NCBI GenBank assembly: GCA_964244955.1
Contig: CAXTKQ010000003.1
Coordinates: 1-64,000, forward strand
Length of the DNA: 64,000 nucleotides
Source of the DNA: Mucilaginibacter_A sp964244955
Lineage (GTDB): Bacteria; Bacteroidota; Bacteroidia; Sphingobacteriales; Sphingobacteriaceae
Reading direction: 5' to 3'
Of the stretch, positions 8,151 to 15,053 are shown piece after piece. The stretch's first letter is position 1. Each line of letters begins with the position of its first letter. Position numbers and translations under genes: made by a program. A model generated the notes under the pieces. It was not told where the DNA came from and ran no database searches. It saw only the letters and a program-made list of their open reading frames with translations.

Positions 8151-8942
8151 TTAGGGTTTTTTGTTCCAGATTTCCCACGATTTTTCTGCCTGTAAAAGAA
8201 GCATTTCGTAACCGTTTTTTATCGTTGCGCCCTGCGCTTCGCCTTTTTGCAAAAACATGGTTTTCTCCGGATTGTAAATTAAATCGTACAACAAATGCCG
8301 GCTGGTAATGGCTTCATAAGGGATTTTCGGAAAAGCACCGGTATCCGGCGAAGTGCCCAAAGGCGTAGTGTTGATGATCAAAGAATGTTCAGCCATCAGC
8401 TTCGGTGTTACCTGCTCGTACGAAATTTGGTTTGCTTTTGGCCTTCGTGATACGGTTTGGTACGCGATGCGCAGTTTTTTCAACACATACTTTACTGCTC
8501 GGGATGCGCCGCCATTGCCCAAAACCAACGCTTTTTTATGATGCGGTTCCAGCAAGGGTTTTAAGGAGTTTTCAAAACCATAAATATCAGTATTGTAGCC
8601 TTCCAGCCTAAAATCCTGGCCAACAAAACCTACTTCCCCGGAAAATGCAGTCGCAAGCGCGCTTTCTTCTACCACACGGATACAATTGATGGCTTCTACC
8701 TGCTTAGCTTCCTCGTCCATCCAATCCATGTAATATACAGCGCCAATCTTATGCGGAATGGTAACATTTAAGCCGCACAAACCCGGGTGTGCTTTTATAA
8801 ACTCGGGGAAGTCGCTTAGGTTGTCAATCTCAAAAAGCTCATAAGTACTGTCCTCAATCTGCTCTTTTTCAAATTTTGCCTCGAAATATTTTTTGGAAAA
8901 AGAATGTGTTAGCGGGAAACCGATCAATCCGTATTTTTTCAT
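8151..8942 (-). CDS. aroE: Shikimate dehydrogenase
   Basis: Reduces 3-dehydroshikimate with NADPH in the chorismate pathway. 263 residues from the ATG at 8942. HSFSKKYF (Ser14, Ser16) binds shikimate, NVTIPHK holds the catalytic Lys65, GYNTD holds Asp119, GNGGASRAV (142-150) is the NADP loop, and NTTPLGT is present. The stretch between INCIRV (near 90) and GYNTD (117) is about 25 residues, longer than I expect for the family. The gene lies downstream of the comA-like gene, and a dispersed 12-mer copy sits in the 49-base gap. Another copy (8193-8204) is inside the gene. Confidence 0.93.
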   Translation of the reverse strand: MKKYGLIGFPLTHSFSKKYFEAKFEKEQIEDSTYELFEIDNLSDFPEFIKAHPGLCGLNVTIPHKIGAVYYMDWMDEEAKQVEAINCIRVVEESALATAFSGEVGFVGQDFRLEGYNTDIYGFENSLKPLLEPHHKKALVLGNGGASRAVKYVLKKLRIAYQTVSRRPKANQISYEQVTPKLMAEHSLIINTTPLGTSPDTGAFPKIPYEAITSRHLLYDLIYNPEKTMFLQKGEAQGATIKNGYEMLLLQAEKSWEIWNKKP

Positions 8943-8974
8943 CTTTCGCAATTGGAACGCCAATTTTTTGCCGA

Positions 8975-8986
8975 TAAAAGAAGCAT
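8975..8986 (+). repeat. Dispersed 12-mer between comA-like gene and aroE
   Basis: TAAAAGAAGCAT preceded by GCCAATTTTTTGCCGA, an extended-consensus copy in the short gap between two leftward genes. Confidence 0.8.
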
Positions 8987-8991
8987 GGCTT

Positions 8992-9753
8992 TTATTGGTT
9001 TAAAAAGAAATCAAAAGTATCGCTGCGCAAACCTAAACGGATGGTTTCCAGCGGGATCACTTCTGCCGGCGCAATGTTTCCTAAGTTTACGTTCGCGCCA
9101 ATCAATTTGATAAACCAAACCTGCTGCGCTTTTTGCGGCGCTTCCCAAATAATTTTTTCTTCGGGGATTTGAGTGAGGATTTCATCCACCAAACCTTGCC
9201 GCACTTCGCCCGAATCGCGGTAAATGCCTACATTTCCGCTTTCGCGTGCTTCGGCAATCACTTTCCAAGAACCGGCCTCCAGTTCGGCATCCATCAGTTT
9301 GATCCATTTGTAGGGCGCAAATATCTTTTCCACATCTTTAGAACCAACTTCAGAAATAACCGTTAACTGCTTGCTCAACTCGCGTATATAATTGCATTTC
9401 TCGTCGTGGTTAATGGTGATGGAACCATCCGAAACTTCGGCATAATCCATTTGGTATTTGTCCAGCGTGCGCCGGTAATCATCAAACTGGCCGCGGATGA
9501 TAAAAGCTTCAAACAAAGTACCGCCAAAATAAACCGGAATGCCGGCATCGCGGTACAGCTTCAGCTTTTCGTTTAGGTTTGGGGTAACGTAAGAAGTTGC
9601 CCAGCCTAATTTAACAATATCAGTGTGCTGGCCGGAAACTTCCAGAAAATCTTCTACCTGCCGCAGGCTTAAGCCTTTGTCCATCACCATGGTAAAGCCT
9701 GATGAACGTGGTTTTTGTGTCCGCTCCGGGATATTACTAAGAGAATAATTCAT
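8992..9753 (-). CDS. Phosphosulfolactate synthase (ComA) family protein
   Basis: 253 residues with the TIM-barrel ComA signature: GFTMVMDKGLSLRQVEDFLE, DIVKLGWATSYV, VYFGGTLFEAF, EVSDGSITI and GLVDEIL. In methanogens ComA adds sulfite to phosphoenolpyruvate as the first step of coenzyme M synthesis. This organism should not make coenzyme M, so the Bacteroidota member probably makes sulfolactate-type metabolites or has drifted in role. It is upstream of aroE, but I see no other sulfonate gene nearby. The family call is firm; the in vivo reaction is inference. Confidence 0.85.
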   Translation of the reverse strand: MNYSLSNIPERTQKPRSSGFTMVMDKGLSLRQVEDFLEVSGQHTDIVKLGWATSYVTPNLNEKLKLYRDAGIPVYFGGTLFEAFIIRGQFDDYRRTLDKYQMDYAEVSDGSITINHDEKCNYIRELSKQLTVISEVGSKDVEKIFAPYKWIKLMDAELEAGSWKVIAEARESGNVGIYRDSGEVRQGLVDEILTQIPEEKIIWEAPQKAQQVWFIKLIGANVNLGNIAPAEVIPLETIRLGLRSDTFDFFLNQ

Positions 9754-9872
9754 TCAAAAATCAATCTTGGTCAAGAACCTGCTACAATCAGGTCCTTCTG
9801 TTGGCTACAAATGTAAAAAACAAAAGCTTGTTCTTTCATCAGCCTAAGCGCCTGTTTGAAATTTTGTTCCTG

Positions 9873-9947
9873 ATGCTTCTTTTAGCACCTAAAATTTTAT
9901 GCTTTCTTATAAAATACACACTGATTTTTATGTGCTAAAAGAAGCAT
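9873..9947. repeat. Inverted pair of dispersed 12-mers
   Basis: A minus-strand copy (9873-9884, ATGCTTCTTTTAGCAC) faces a plus-strand copy (9936-9947, GTGCTAAAAGAAGCAT). The 16-base arms are perfectly complementary and about 48 bases apart. The pair lies between two leftward genes, immediately downstream of the TPR gene. Confidence 0.85.
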
Positions 9948-9976
9948 TAGTTTAAGCAAGTTTTAAAAAGAATGGA

Positions 9977-11383
9977 TCAATTGCGGTAAAAGCGGTTGAT
10001 AATATCAACAATGGCTTTGTTTTCCTGCAACTGCGGCAAATATTCGAACAAAATGTAATGCTTTTCAGGATCGGTTGTTAAAGCAATTTCCAAGTATTTC
10101 AACGCTTCGTTGTATTCGCCTTTGGCAAAAAGGTAAGCCACCATTCGATAGAAAAGTTCGGCCGCATCCGGATTGTTTTTGATGGCTTCGGCTATCGTTT
10201 CAATGGCTGCGGTCAACTTGTGCTGTTCGTACAAAATGGAAGAATAATCCAGCCAGGCATCCACATCCAATGGATTGAGTTCGATCACTTTGGCATAAGC
10301 TTCTTCTGATTCCGGCAAATTGCCCAATTTATAATTGGCATCCGCAATGGCAAACCAGTAATCCGGATTGGTATTTTCCAACTCTAAAGCCCGTTTGTAG
10401 TAGCGCAAAGCTTCAAAATAACGTTCTTCAAAATCAAGCGTTACACCAATGCCAAACCAAGCATCGCCCATTTTGGCATCTTTACGAACTGCTTTTTTAT
10501 AATAAGCACGCGCTTCGTCCATCCGTTCCAGTTTTTCGTAGCACTCGCCGATAGAACAATACGTATCCGCGCTGGCCGATTCGTACTCCAAAGTTTGCTT
10601 GTAAACTTCAATGGCTTCGGTGTATTTATCCAGGTTGATCAGCGCATTTCCTTTGTTAAAATAAGCGTAGGTAAAGCTTTCGTTGATCAAAATGGCATAA
10701 TCGTAGGCATCAATCGCTTTTTCAAACAAACTGAGTTTGGTAAAAGCATTGCCCAAATTGTACCAGGCCGCGTAGCTGTAAGGCTCTTTATCAATGTATT
10801 GCTCGTAAAACTCCACGCTTTCGTTCTGGCGGTCCATCACATCATAACAAAAAGCCAGTTCGTACAAAGCGTCCTGGTTTTCCATGTTTTGTTCCAAACA
10901 AAGCTTCAGGTAAGTGATGGCATTGTCGTACTCGCCTTTGCTTTGGTAAACAAAAGCAATATGCAGCAAAATATCGTCGGTTTCTTCGGCCAGTGTCAAA
11001 GCTTTTTGGTAATTCTCCAATGCTTCTTCGTGGCGTTCCAAACTTTCAAATAAGTTGCCGCGGATGATGTAAACATCTGCTTCCGATGGCTCTAAGCTTT
11101 CTGCCTTGTCTAAAATAGCAAAAGCATCGGCCACTTGGTTGGTTACGATGAAAAGCTGTGCCTGTTTTATCAAAAACACAGCCGCAAACGGATGCTGGTT
11201 GCGCGCATAACCCACCACCTGCAAAGCCTTTACCGGGTCGTTTTTTTCAATGTAGAAATCAATAATATTTTCAAATACCTGCGCATCAAAAAAATACTGA
11301 TCGTGATTGCGGATCATCTCCTCGTATCGTTCTACAGAAAACCGGGGATCTTCAGAGAAATTGTAATCAAATTCTTCTTCCAT
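9977..11383 (-). CDS. Tetratricopeptide repeat protein
   Basis: 468 acidic residues made almost wholly of TPR units about 34 residues apart, for example AWYNLGNAFTKLSLFEKAIDA and AYFNKGNALINLDKYTEAIEV. There is no signal peptide or membrane segment, so it is probably cytoplasmic and acts as a protein-protein scaffold. The partner cannot be told from the context: it is divergent from a secreted subtilase and upstream of comA/aroE with a repeat-filled gap between. Confidence 0.88.
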   Translation of the reverse strand: MEEEFDYNFSEDPRFSVERYEEMIRNHDQYFFDAQVFENIIDFYIEKNDPVKALQVVGYARNQHPFAAVFLIKQAQLFIVTNQVADAFAILDKAESLEPSEADVYIIRGNLFESLERHEEALENYQKALTLAEETDDILLHIAFVYQSKGEYDNAITYLKLCLEQNMENQDALYELAFCYDVMDRQNESVEFYEQYIDKEPYSYAAWYNLGNAFTKLSLFEKAIDAYDYAILINESFTYAYFNKGNALINLDKYTEAIEVYKQTLEYESASADTYCSIGECYEKLERMDEARAYYKKAVRKDAKMGDAWFGIGVTLDFEERYFEALRYYKRALELENTNPDYWFAIADANYKLGNLPESEEAYAKVIELNPLDVDAWLDYSSILYEQHKLTAAIETIAEAIKNNPDAAELFYRMVAYLFAKGEYNEALKYLEIALTTDPEKHYILFEYLPQLQENKAIVDIINRFYRN

Positions 11384-11760
11384 TCAATTTTATTAGCAGA
11401 ACAATATTTATTTATAACACGAATGTAACAGCAATAAATTATAATTAAAACCAAGCCATACCTAAAAGTATTTTTGCTTCATTAAAAATGCTGTTACAAA
11501 CACCTCATTTCGTGCAAAATGACCATTAACCGCTTTTGCAATTGCATTAATTTGTAGATTTGACAAAAGTAAGAAAAAGCATTTTCAATTAATTGTTGGC
11601 AGGATGACGTGTTGAAAAGTAAAACGTTAAAATAAGCTTTTTTGTATCAAAAGCTTATTCAAATTCCAGTACCTATTTCTCCGGGCAAATACTGTTTTTA
11701 GGCCGGTAAAATTGATAAAACCGGCCGAGTGATAAATCTAAAAAATTACAACATAAATTC
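11384..11760. promoter_or_regulatory. 377-base divergent intergenic region
   Basis: This AT-rich gap separates the leftward TPR gene and the rightward subtilase. A -7-like TAGATTTG is at 11555-11562 with a TTTG at 11535-11538, but the spacing (16) is shorter than usual. No ORF, RNA gene or dispersed 12-mer is evident. Confidence 0.4.
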
Positions 11761-13401
11761 ATGAAGATTAGTTTTAAACCAACTGCATGGGCTGCAGTTG
11801 CCTTGTTTACCATAAACATTACCCAGGTTACCGCTCAGGAATTGACCGCTAAACCTGCCGATCCGCCAAAAAACTGGCATACGTTGGATTTAAAGCAGGA
11901 CGGTTTCTTTGGCATCAGCTTAAACCAGGCCTACGATTTTTTGAAGGGCAAAAAAAGCAAAACGGTTGTGGTTGCCACTATTGACAGCGGGATTGATACT
12001 TTGCAAAAAGATTTGCGGCCAATTTTGTGGGTCAATACCAAAGAAAAGGCGGGCAATGGCAAAGACGATGACGGCAATGGCTACATAGACGATTTGCATG
12101 GCTGGAACTTTTTGGGCGGCCCGAACAACAAATGTGATGTAAACGAGACCACTGAAGAAGTGCGCGAGTATTTTAGGTTGAAAAACAAATACGCCAATAT
12201 TACCACAGCCGCTGCTGCAAAAGACAAAGCAGAATATGCGTACTGGGTAAAAGTGAAAGACGTGCGTGATTCTACCGTAAGCAAATCCCAGGCAGAATTA
12301 GACCAATTGACACCTTTGATGAACGCTTTGGTTACCACAGATGCCTTTATCAAAAAATCGTTGAGCTTGAAAGCCGGGCAATCGTTCACCAAAAATGATC
12401 TGACCAAATTAGATGCAAAAAACGATACGCTGAGCAAGAGCAAATACATTTGGGGCTTGATTTTGCAGGATGCCGACAATGCCAAAACGGATACCAAAAC
12501 CATTACGGAACTAAGCGAATACATCACGAAGCTGAACAATGATGTTAACCCGGATTTGGAGGCACGCAAACGTGTGGTTGGCGATAACCCGGACGACATC
12601 AACGATAAAAAATACGGCAGCAACCAGTTAAAGTTTGAAGATGCCTCGCATGGAACAGGCGTTGCCGGTTTAATTGGCGCCGTTCGTGGCAATGGTTATG
12701 GCATTGACGGTGTGGCCGACAACGTTAAAATTATGGCGATAAAAGCAGTACCAAACGGAGATGAGTACGACAAAGATATTGCAAACGCCATCCGTTATGC
12801 CGTTGATAATGGCGCAAAAGTGGTGAACATGAGTTTCGGCAAAAAAATCTCCCCGCATAAAAAGTGGGTGGACGATGCGATAAAATATGCTGCGGAAAAA
12901 GATGTGTTGCTGGTGCAGGCATCGGGAAACGATAACCAGAACGTGGATGTAAAACCGGAATTCCCGAACGATACTTTTTTGGATGGCACAACAACGGATA
13001 ACCTGATCAGTGTTGGTGCTTCTGCGGCTTTGAACGACGAAAACCTGGCCGGTTCTTTCAGCAATTACGGTAAAAAAAGCGTGGATGTTTTTGCGCCGGG
13101 CGTAAAAGTAACCTCGATTGATAAAGATGCCGAGTTTAACACAGCCGACGGAACCAGTTTTGCTTCGCCGATTACGGCCGGCGTTGCCGCTTTGGTTTTA
13201 GAATATTATCCAACGCTTAGTGCCAGGCAGTTAAAAGAAGTGATTATTGCTTCGGCAAAACCATTAAACGGCACCAACGTGTTAAAACCTGGCAGTAAAG
13301 AAAAAGTTGATTTTACAACTTTAAGCAAGTCCGGCGGTATTGTAAATGCTTTGGAAGCCTTAAAAATAGCTTCTAAAATGAAAGGCGAACGGAAAAAATA
13401 A
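11761..13401 (+). CDS. Secreted S8-family serine peptidase (subtilase)
   Basis: 546 residues with a signal peptide ending near residue 26 (VTAQE). The catalytic triad is complete: Asp75 in TIDSGID, His297 in SHGTGVAG, and Ser466 in DGTSFASP. About 220 residues separate Asp and His, far more than in classical subtilisins; the insert is Lys/Asp-rich and holds a GNGKDDDGNGYIDDLHGWNF segment, which is typical of a Bacteroidota subfamily. It should degrade proteins in the periplasm or outside the cell. It converges with the iron-permease-like gene over a shared terminator. Confidence 0.92.
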   Translation: MKISFKPTAWAAVALFTINITQVTAQELTAKPADPPKNWHTLDLKQDGFFGISLNQAYDFLKGKKSKTVVVATIDSGIDTLQKDLRPILWVNTKEKAGNGKDDDGNGYIDDLHGWNFLGGPNNKCDVNETTEEVREYFRLKNKYANITTAAAAKDKAEYAYWVKVKDVRDSTVSKSQAELDQLTPLMNALVTTDAFIKKSLSLKAGQSFTKNDLTKLDAKNDTLSKSKYIWGLILQDADNAKTDTKTITELSEYITKLNNDVNPDLEARKRVVGDNPDDINDKKYGSNQLKFEDASHGTGVAGLIGAVRGNGYGIDGVADNVKIMAIKAVPNGDEYDKDIANAIRYAVDNGAKVVNMSFGKKISPHKKWVDDAIKYAAEKDVLLVQASGNDNQNVDVKPEFPNDTFLDGTTTDNLISVGASAALNDENLAGSFSNYGKKSVDVFAPGVKVTSIDKDAEFNTADGTSFASPITAGVAALVLEYYPTLSARQLKEVIIASAKPLNGTNVLKPGSKEKVDFTTLSKSGGIVNALEALKIASKMKGERKK

Positions 13402-13410
13402 TTTTTAACT

Positions 13411-13463
13411 GCCAAAAACAGCAAAGCCGTAATTGATGTAGTTACGGCTTTGCTGTTTTTGGC
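13411..13463. terminator. Bidirectional terminator, 22-bp perfect inverted repeat
   Basis: Left arm 13411-13432 and right arm 13442-13463 are perfectly complementary, with the 9-base loop TTGATGTAG. The stem starts GCCAAAAACAGC and holds AAAGCCGTAA next to the loop. It serves the converging subtilase and iron-permease-like genes. Its right arm also encodes the last residues and stop of the latter. Confidence 0.9.
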
Positions 13464-13846
13464 TCTTCTGTTTTTTCTTTTTCCCCGTCGTCGTCATCTT
13501 CCTCCAGGTTATATTCTTCCTTAATAATATCTAATTCCTCTTCGGTCAGTTTTTCAATGCCCAACCTTTTGTTGTTTCCTGATTCTAAGGCAAAAATAAT
13601 TTCATCCAATTTAAGCTGCGTGGCTTTATCAGCTTTGTTCTGCCCTTTTTGGATGAGGAACAGCATCACAAAAGTAATGATGGAAGTAACCGTATTAAGG
13701 ATCATTTGAGACCCTTCGGAGAAGTGTTCAAAATAACCGTAAACAATCCAAACAATCATCAAGCCGTTGGCAGTTAAAATCCCGGCGGTGCTTCCTGTCC
13801 AGCTAATTACGTTGGAGGTTACAGTTCCCCAAAAATCTTTTTTCAT
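13442..13846 (-). CDS. Low-affinity iron permease family protein
   Basis: 134 residues with two membrane segments (near 22-40 and 48-65), then ATQLKLDEIIFAL and a charged tail rich in Glu, Asp and Lys. This matches the short bacterial proteins filed under the Fet4-like low-affinity iron permease family; transport has not been shown for such short members. Its final residues EPKTAKP and stop are encoded inside the terminator stem shared with the subtilase. Confidence 0.8.
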   Translation of the reverse strand: MKKDFWGTVTSNVISWTGSTAGILTANGLMIVWIVYGYFEHFSEGSQMILNTVTSIITFVMLFLIQKGQNKADKATQLKLDEIIFALESGNNKRLGIEKLTEEELDIIKEEYNLEEDDDDGEKEKTEEPKTAKP

Positions 13847-13967
13847 ACAGCAATATTTAGTTGACCTGGTGTTTGTTAGTTAAACAAATAAAATTTTATA
13901 GGTTTAACAGCACACAAAGTTAATACGCAATGGCCATATATACGCTTGCAGAAATTAAACGGTCTGA

Positions 13968-14444
13968 TTAATCAAGTATAATTTGCCTTTTGATGCTTTC
14001 TTCTAAAGATATAAACGTTTCTGTACGCTGGATGCCTGGCACGCTTTGGATCTGTTCGTTCAAAATTTCCCTTAAATGCGTGGTGTCCCGGCAAATGATT
14101 TTGGCAAAGATGCTCCAGCTCCCGGTGGTATAATGCAGTTCTACAATTTCGTTCACGGTTTTTAATTGTTTTACGGCTTCGTTGTACTGTGATCCTTTTT
14201 CAAGAAAAATCCCCAGAAAAGCACAAACATCATAACCTAATTTCTGTGGGTTGATTTCGAGGTTTGCGCCTTTGATAATGCCCAAATCTTCCAGTTTTTT
14301 CATCCGAACGTGGATAGTGCCGCCGGAAACGATCAATTCTTTGGCAATTTCGGTGTAAGGCGTAGTGGCGTTTTTCATCAGGATAGACAGGATCTGGATA
14401 TCCAAATTATCAATTTCTGAATTATGAGGTTTTTTATGAGGCAT
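13968..14444 (-). CDS. Lrp/AsnC family transcriptional regulator
   Basis: 158 residues with an N-terminal winged helix-turn-helix (LDIQILSILMKNATTPYTEIA, VSGGTIHVRMKKLEDLGII) and a C-terminal RAM/effector domain (LGYDVCAFLGIFLEKG, VPGIQRTETFISLE). Lrp proteins bind DNA as octamers or dimers and respond to amino acids. The closest neighbours are an RNA gene and the iron-permease-like gene, so the regulon is not evident. A near-palindrome sits just upstream of its start. Confidence 0.92.
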   Translation of the reverse strand: MPHKKPHNSEIDNLDIQILSILMKNATTPYTEIAKELIVSGGTIHVRMKKLEDLGIIKGANLEINPQKLGYDVCAFLGIFLEKGSQYNEAVKQLKTVNEIVELHYTTGSWSIFAKIICRDTTHLREILNEQIQSVPGIQRTETFISLEESIKRQIILD

Positions 14445-14455
14445 AAATTTTGAAA

Positions 14456-14471
14456 TGTGTAACGTTTCACA
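14456..14471. promoter_or_regulatory. Candidate operator upstream of the Lrp gene
   Basis: TGTGTAACGTTTCACA is a near-perfect palindrome centred on AACGTT, 12 bases upstream of the Lrp ATG. Autoregulation is common for Lrp proteins, but binding is inference. Confidence 0.3.
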
Positions 14472-14517
14472 ATTATAATTTAAATAAAAATAAAAATAAA
14501 ATTATTTTGTTGAAATA

Positions 14518-14549
14518 TTTGCAAGGAATTGATACATGCCTTAAATTTG
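14518..14549 (+). promoter_or_regulatory. Promoter of the tRNA-like gene
   Basis: TTTG (14518-14521), 20 bases, then TAAATTTG (14542-14549), which fits the Bacteroidota consensus TTTG-N19-21-TAnnTTTG. Transcription would start about 45 bases before the tRNA-like fold. Confidence 0.65.
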
Positions 14550-14598
14550 TATCAAGCAATCAGAAAAACAACGTTCTTTAAATTGCTTAACAAGAAAA

Positions 14599-14710
14599 TG
14601 TAGGATGGTGAAATTTGGCAGACACACCTCCTTGTCCCGGTGGCGAAGAACATGGGAAACCACGGCAACGTGATAACCACTTCGTGAAGGTTCGACCCCT
14701 TCTCCTACAG
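14599..14710 (+). tRNA. tRNA-like RNA with very long variable region
   Basis: The ends pair perfectly as a 7-bp acceptor stem (TGTAGGA / TCCTACA), with G at the discriminator position and no encoded CCA. A D-arm like that of tRNA-Leu follows (GTG...GGCAGA...CAC), and a good T-arm (GAAGG, loop TTCGACC, CCTTC). The anticodon arm is CCTCC-TTGTCCC-GGTGG with one T-T mismatch, so the loop would read GTC. The region between anticodon arm and T-arm is about 42 nt and can form CGAAG/CTTCG with an inner CACG-GCAA-CGTG hairpin. It may be a divergent tRNA, a tRNA-like regulator or a decayed gene; its promoter and terminator suggest it is expressed. Confidence 0.6.
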
Positions 14711-14745
14711 CCCTTCTCATAATTTAGGTTTATAATTGGTTAGTA

Positions 14746-14770
14746 AAAGCCCCTGCCCATCAGGGGCTTT
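14746..14770 (+). terminator. Terminator after the tRNA-like gene
   Basis: AAAGCCCCTG and CAGGGGCTTT form a perfect 10-bp stem with the loop CCCAT, 36 bases after the tRNA-like fold. The T-run is short. Confidence 0.7.
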
Positions 14771-14796
14771 GCTGTATAACAACAATTTTTTGCCGG

Positions 14797-14954
14797 TAAA
14801 AGAAGCATTGATGATTATTGACGGCAGATGGATTTGCGCTATGATCAAACTTTAATAAAACATAATGCTTCTTTTAGCACTAAAAAATTGGTGTTAAGTA
14901 TTTTACTTTTAAAATAAAAAAGCTTCACCATTTTTTATGGCATAAAAGAAGCAT
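14797..14954. repeat. Cluster of three dispersed 12-mers
   Basis: Exact copies at 14797-14808 (+), 14865-14876 (-) and 14943-14954 (+), each with the AT-tract arm (AACAATTTTTTGCCGG, AAAAAATTGGTGTT, CACCATTTTTTATGGCA). No ORF is seen in this part of the 609-base gap between the Lrp and TonB-receptor genes. Confidence 0.85.
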
Positions 14955-14996
14955 CGCAATAACCGGTAAAATTTAAAGGAATATCAAAATTAAAAA

Positions 14997-15045
14997 CACC
15001 AACCAAAAAAGCCCTGCGCAAAGGCAGGGCTTTTTTTGGTTGGTG
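14997..15045. terminator. Strong terminator after the TonB-receptor gene
   Basis: CACCAACCAAAAAAGCCCTGC and its complement face each other across a 5-6 base loop, with the A/T runs inside the arms. It lies 9 bases past the receptor stop and works in either direction. Confidence 0.85.
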
Positions 15046-15053
15046 CAATTGTA

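Noticed and set aside
14599..14710. Calling the RNA a plain tRNA-Leu or tRNA-Asp
   Set aside because: The D-arm is Leu-like but the anticodon reads GTC, the discriminator is G, the anticodon stem has a mismatch and the variable region is far too long for either.
9873..14954. A CRISPR array from the repeated 12-mers
   Set aside because: Spacing and orientation are irregular, copies lie in and between many genes, and there is no regular repeat-spacer pattern or cas gene.
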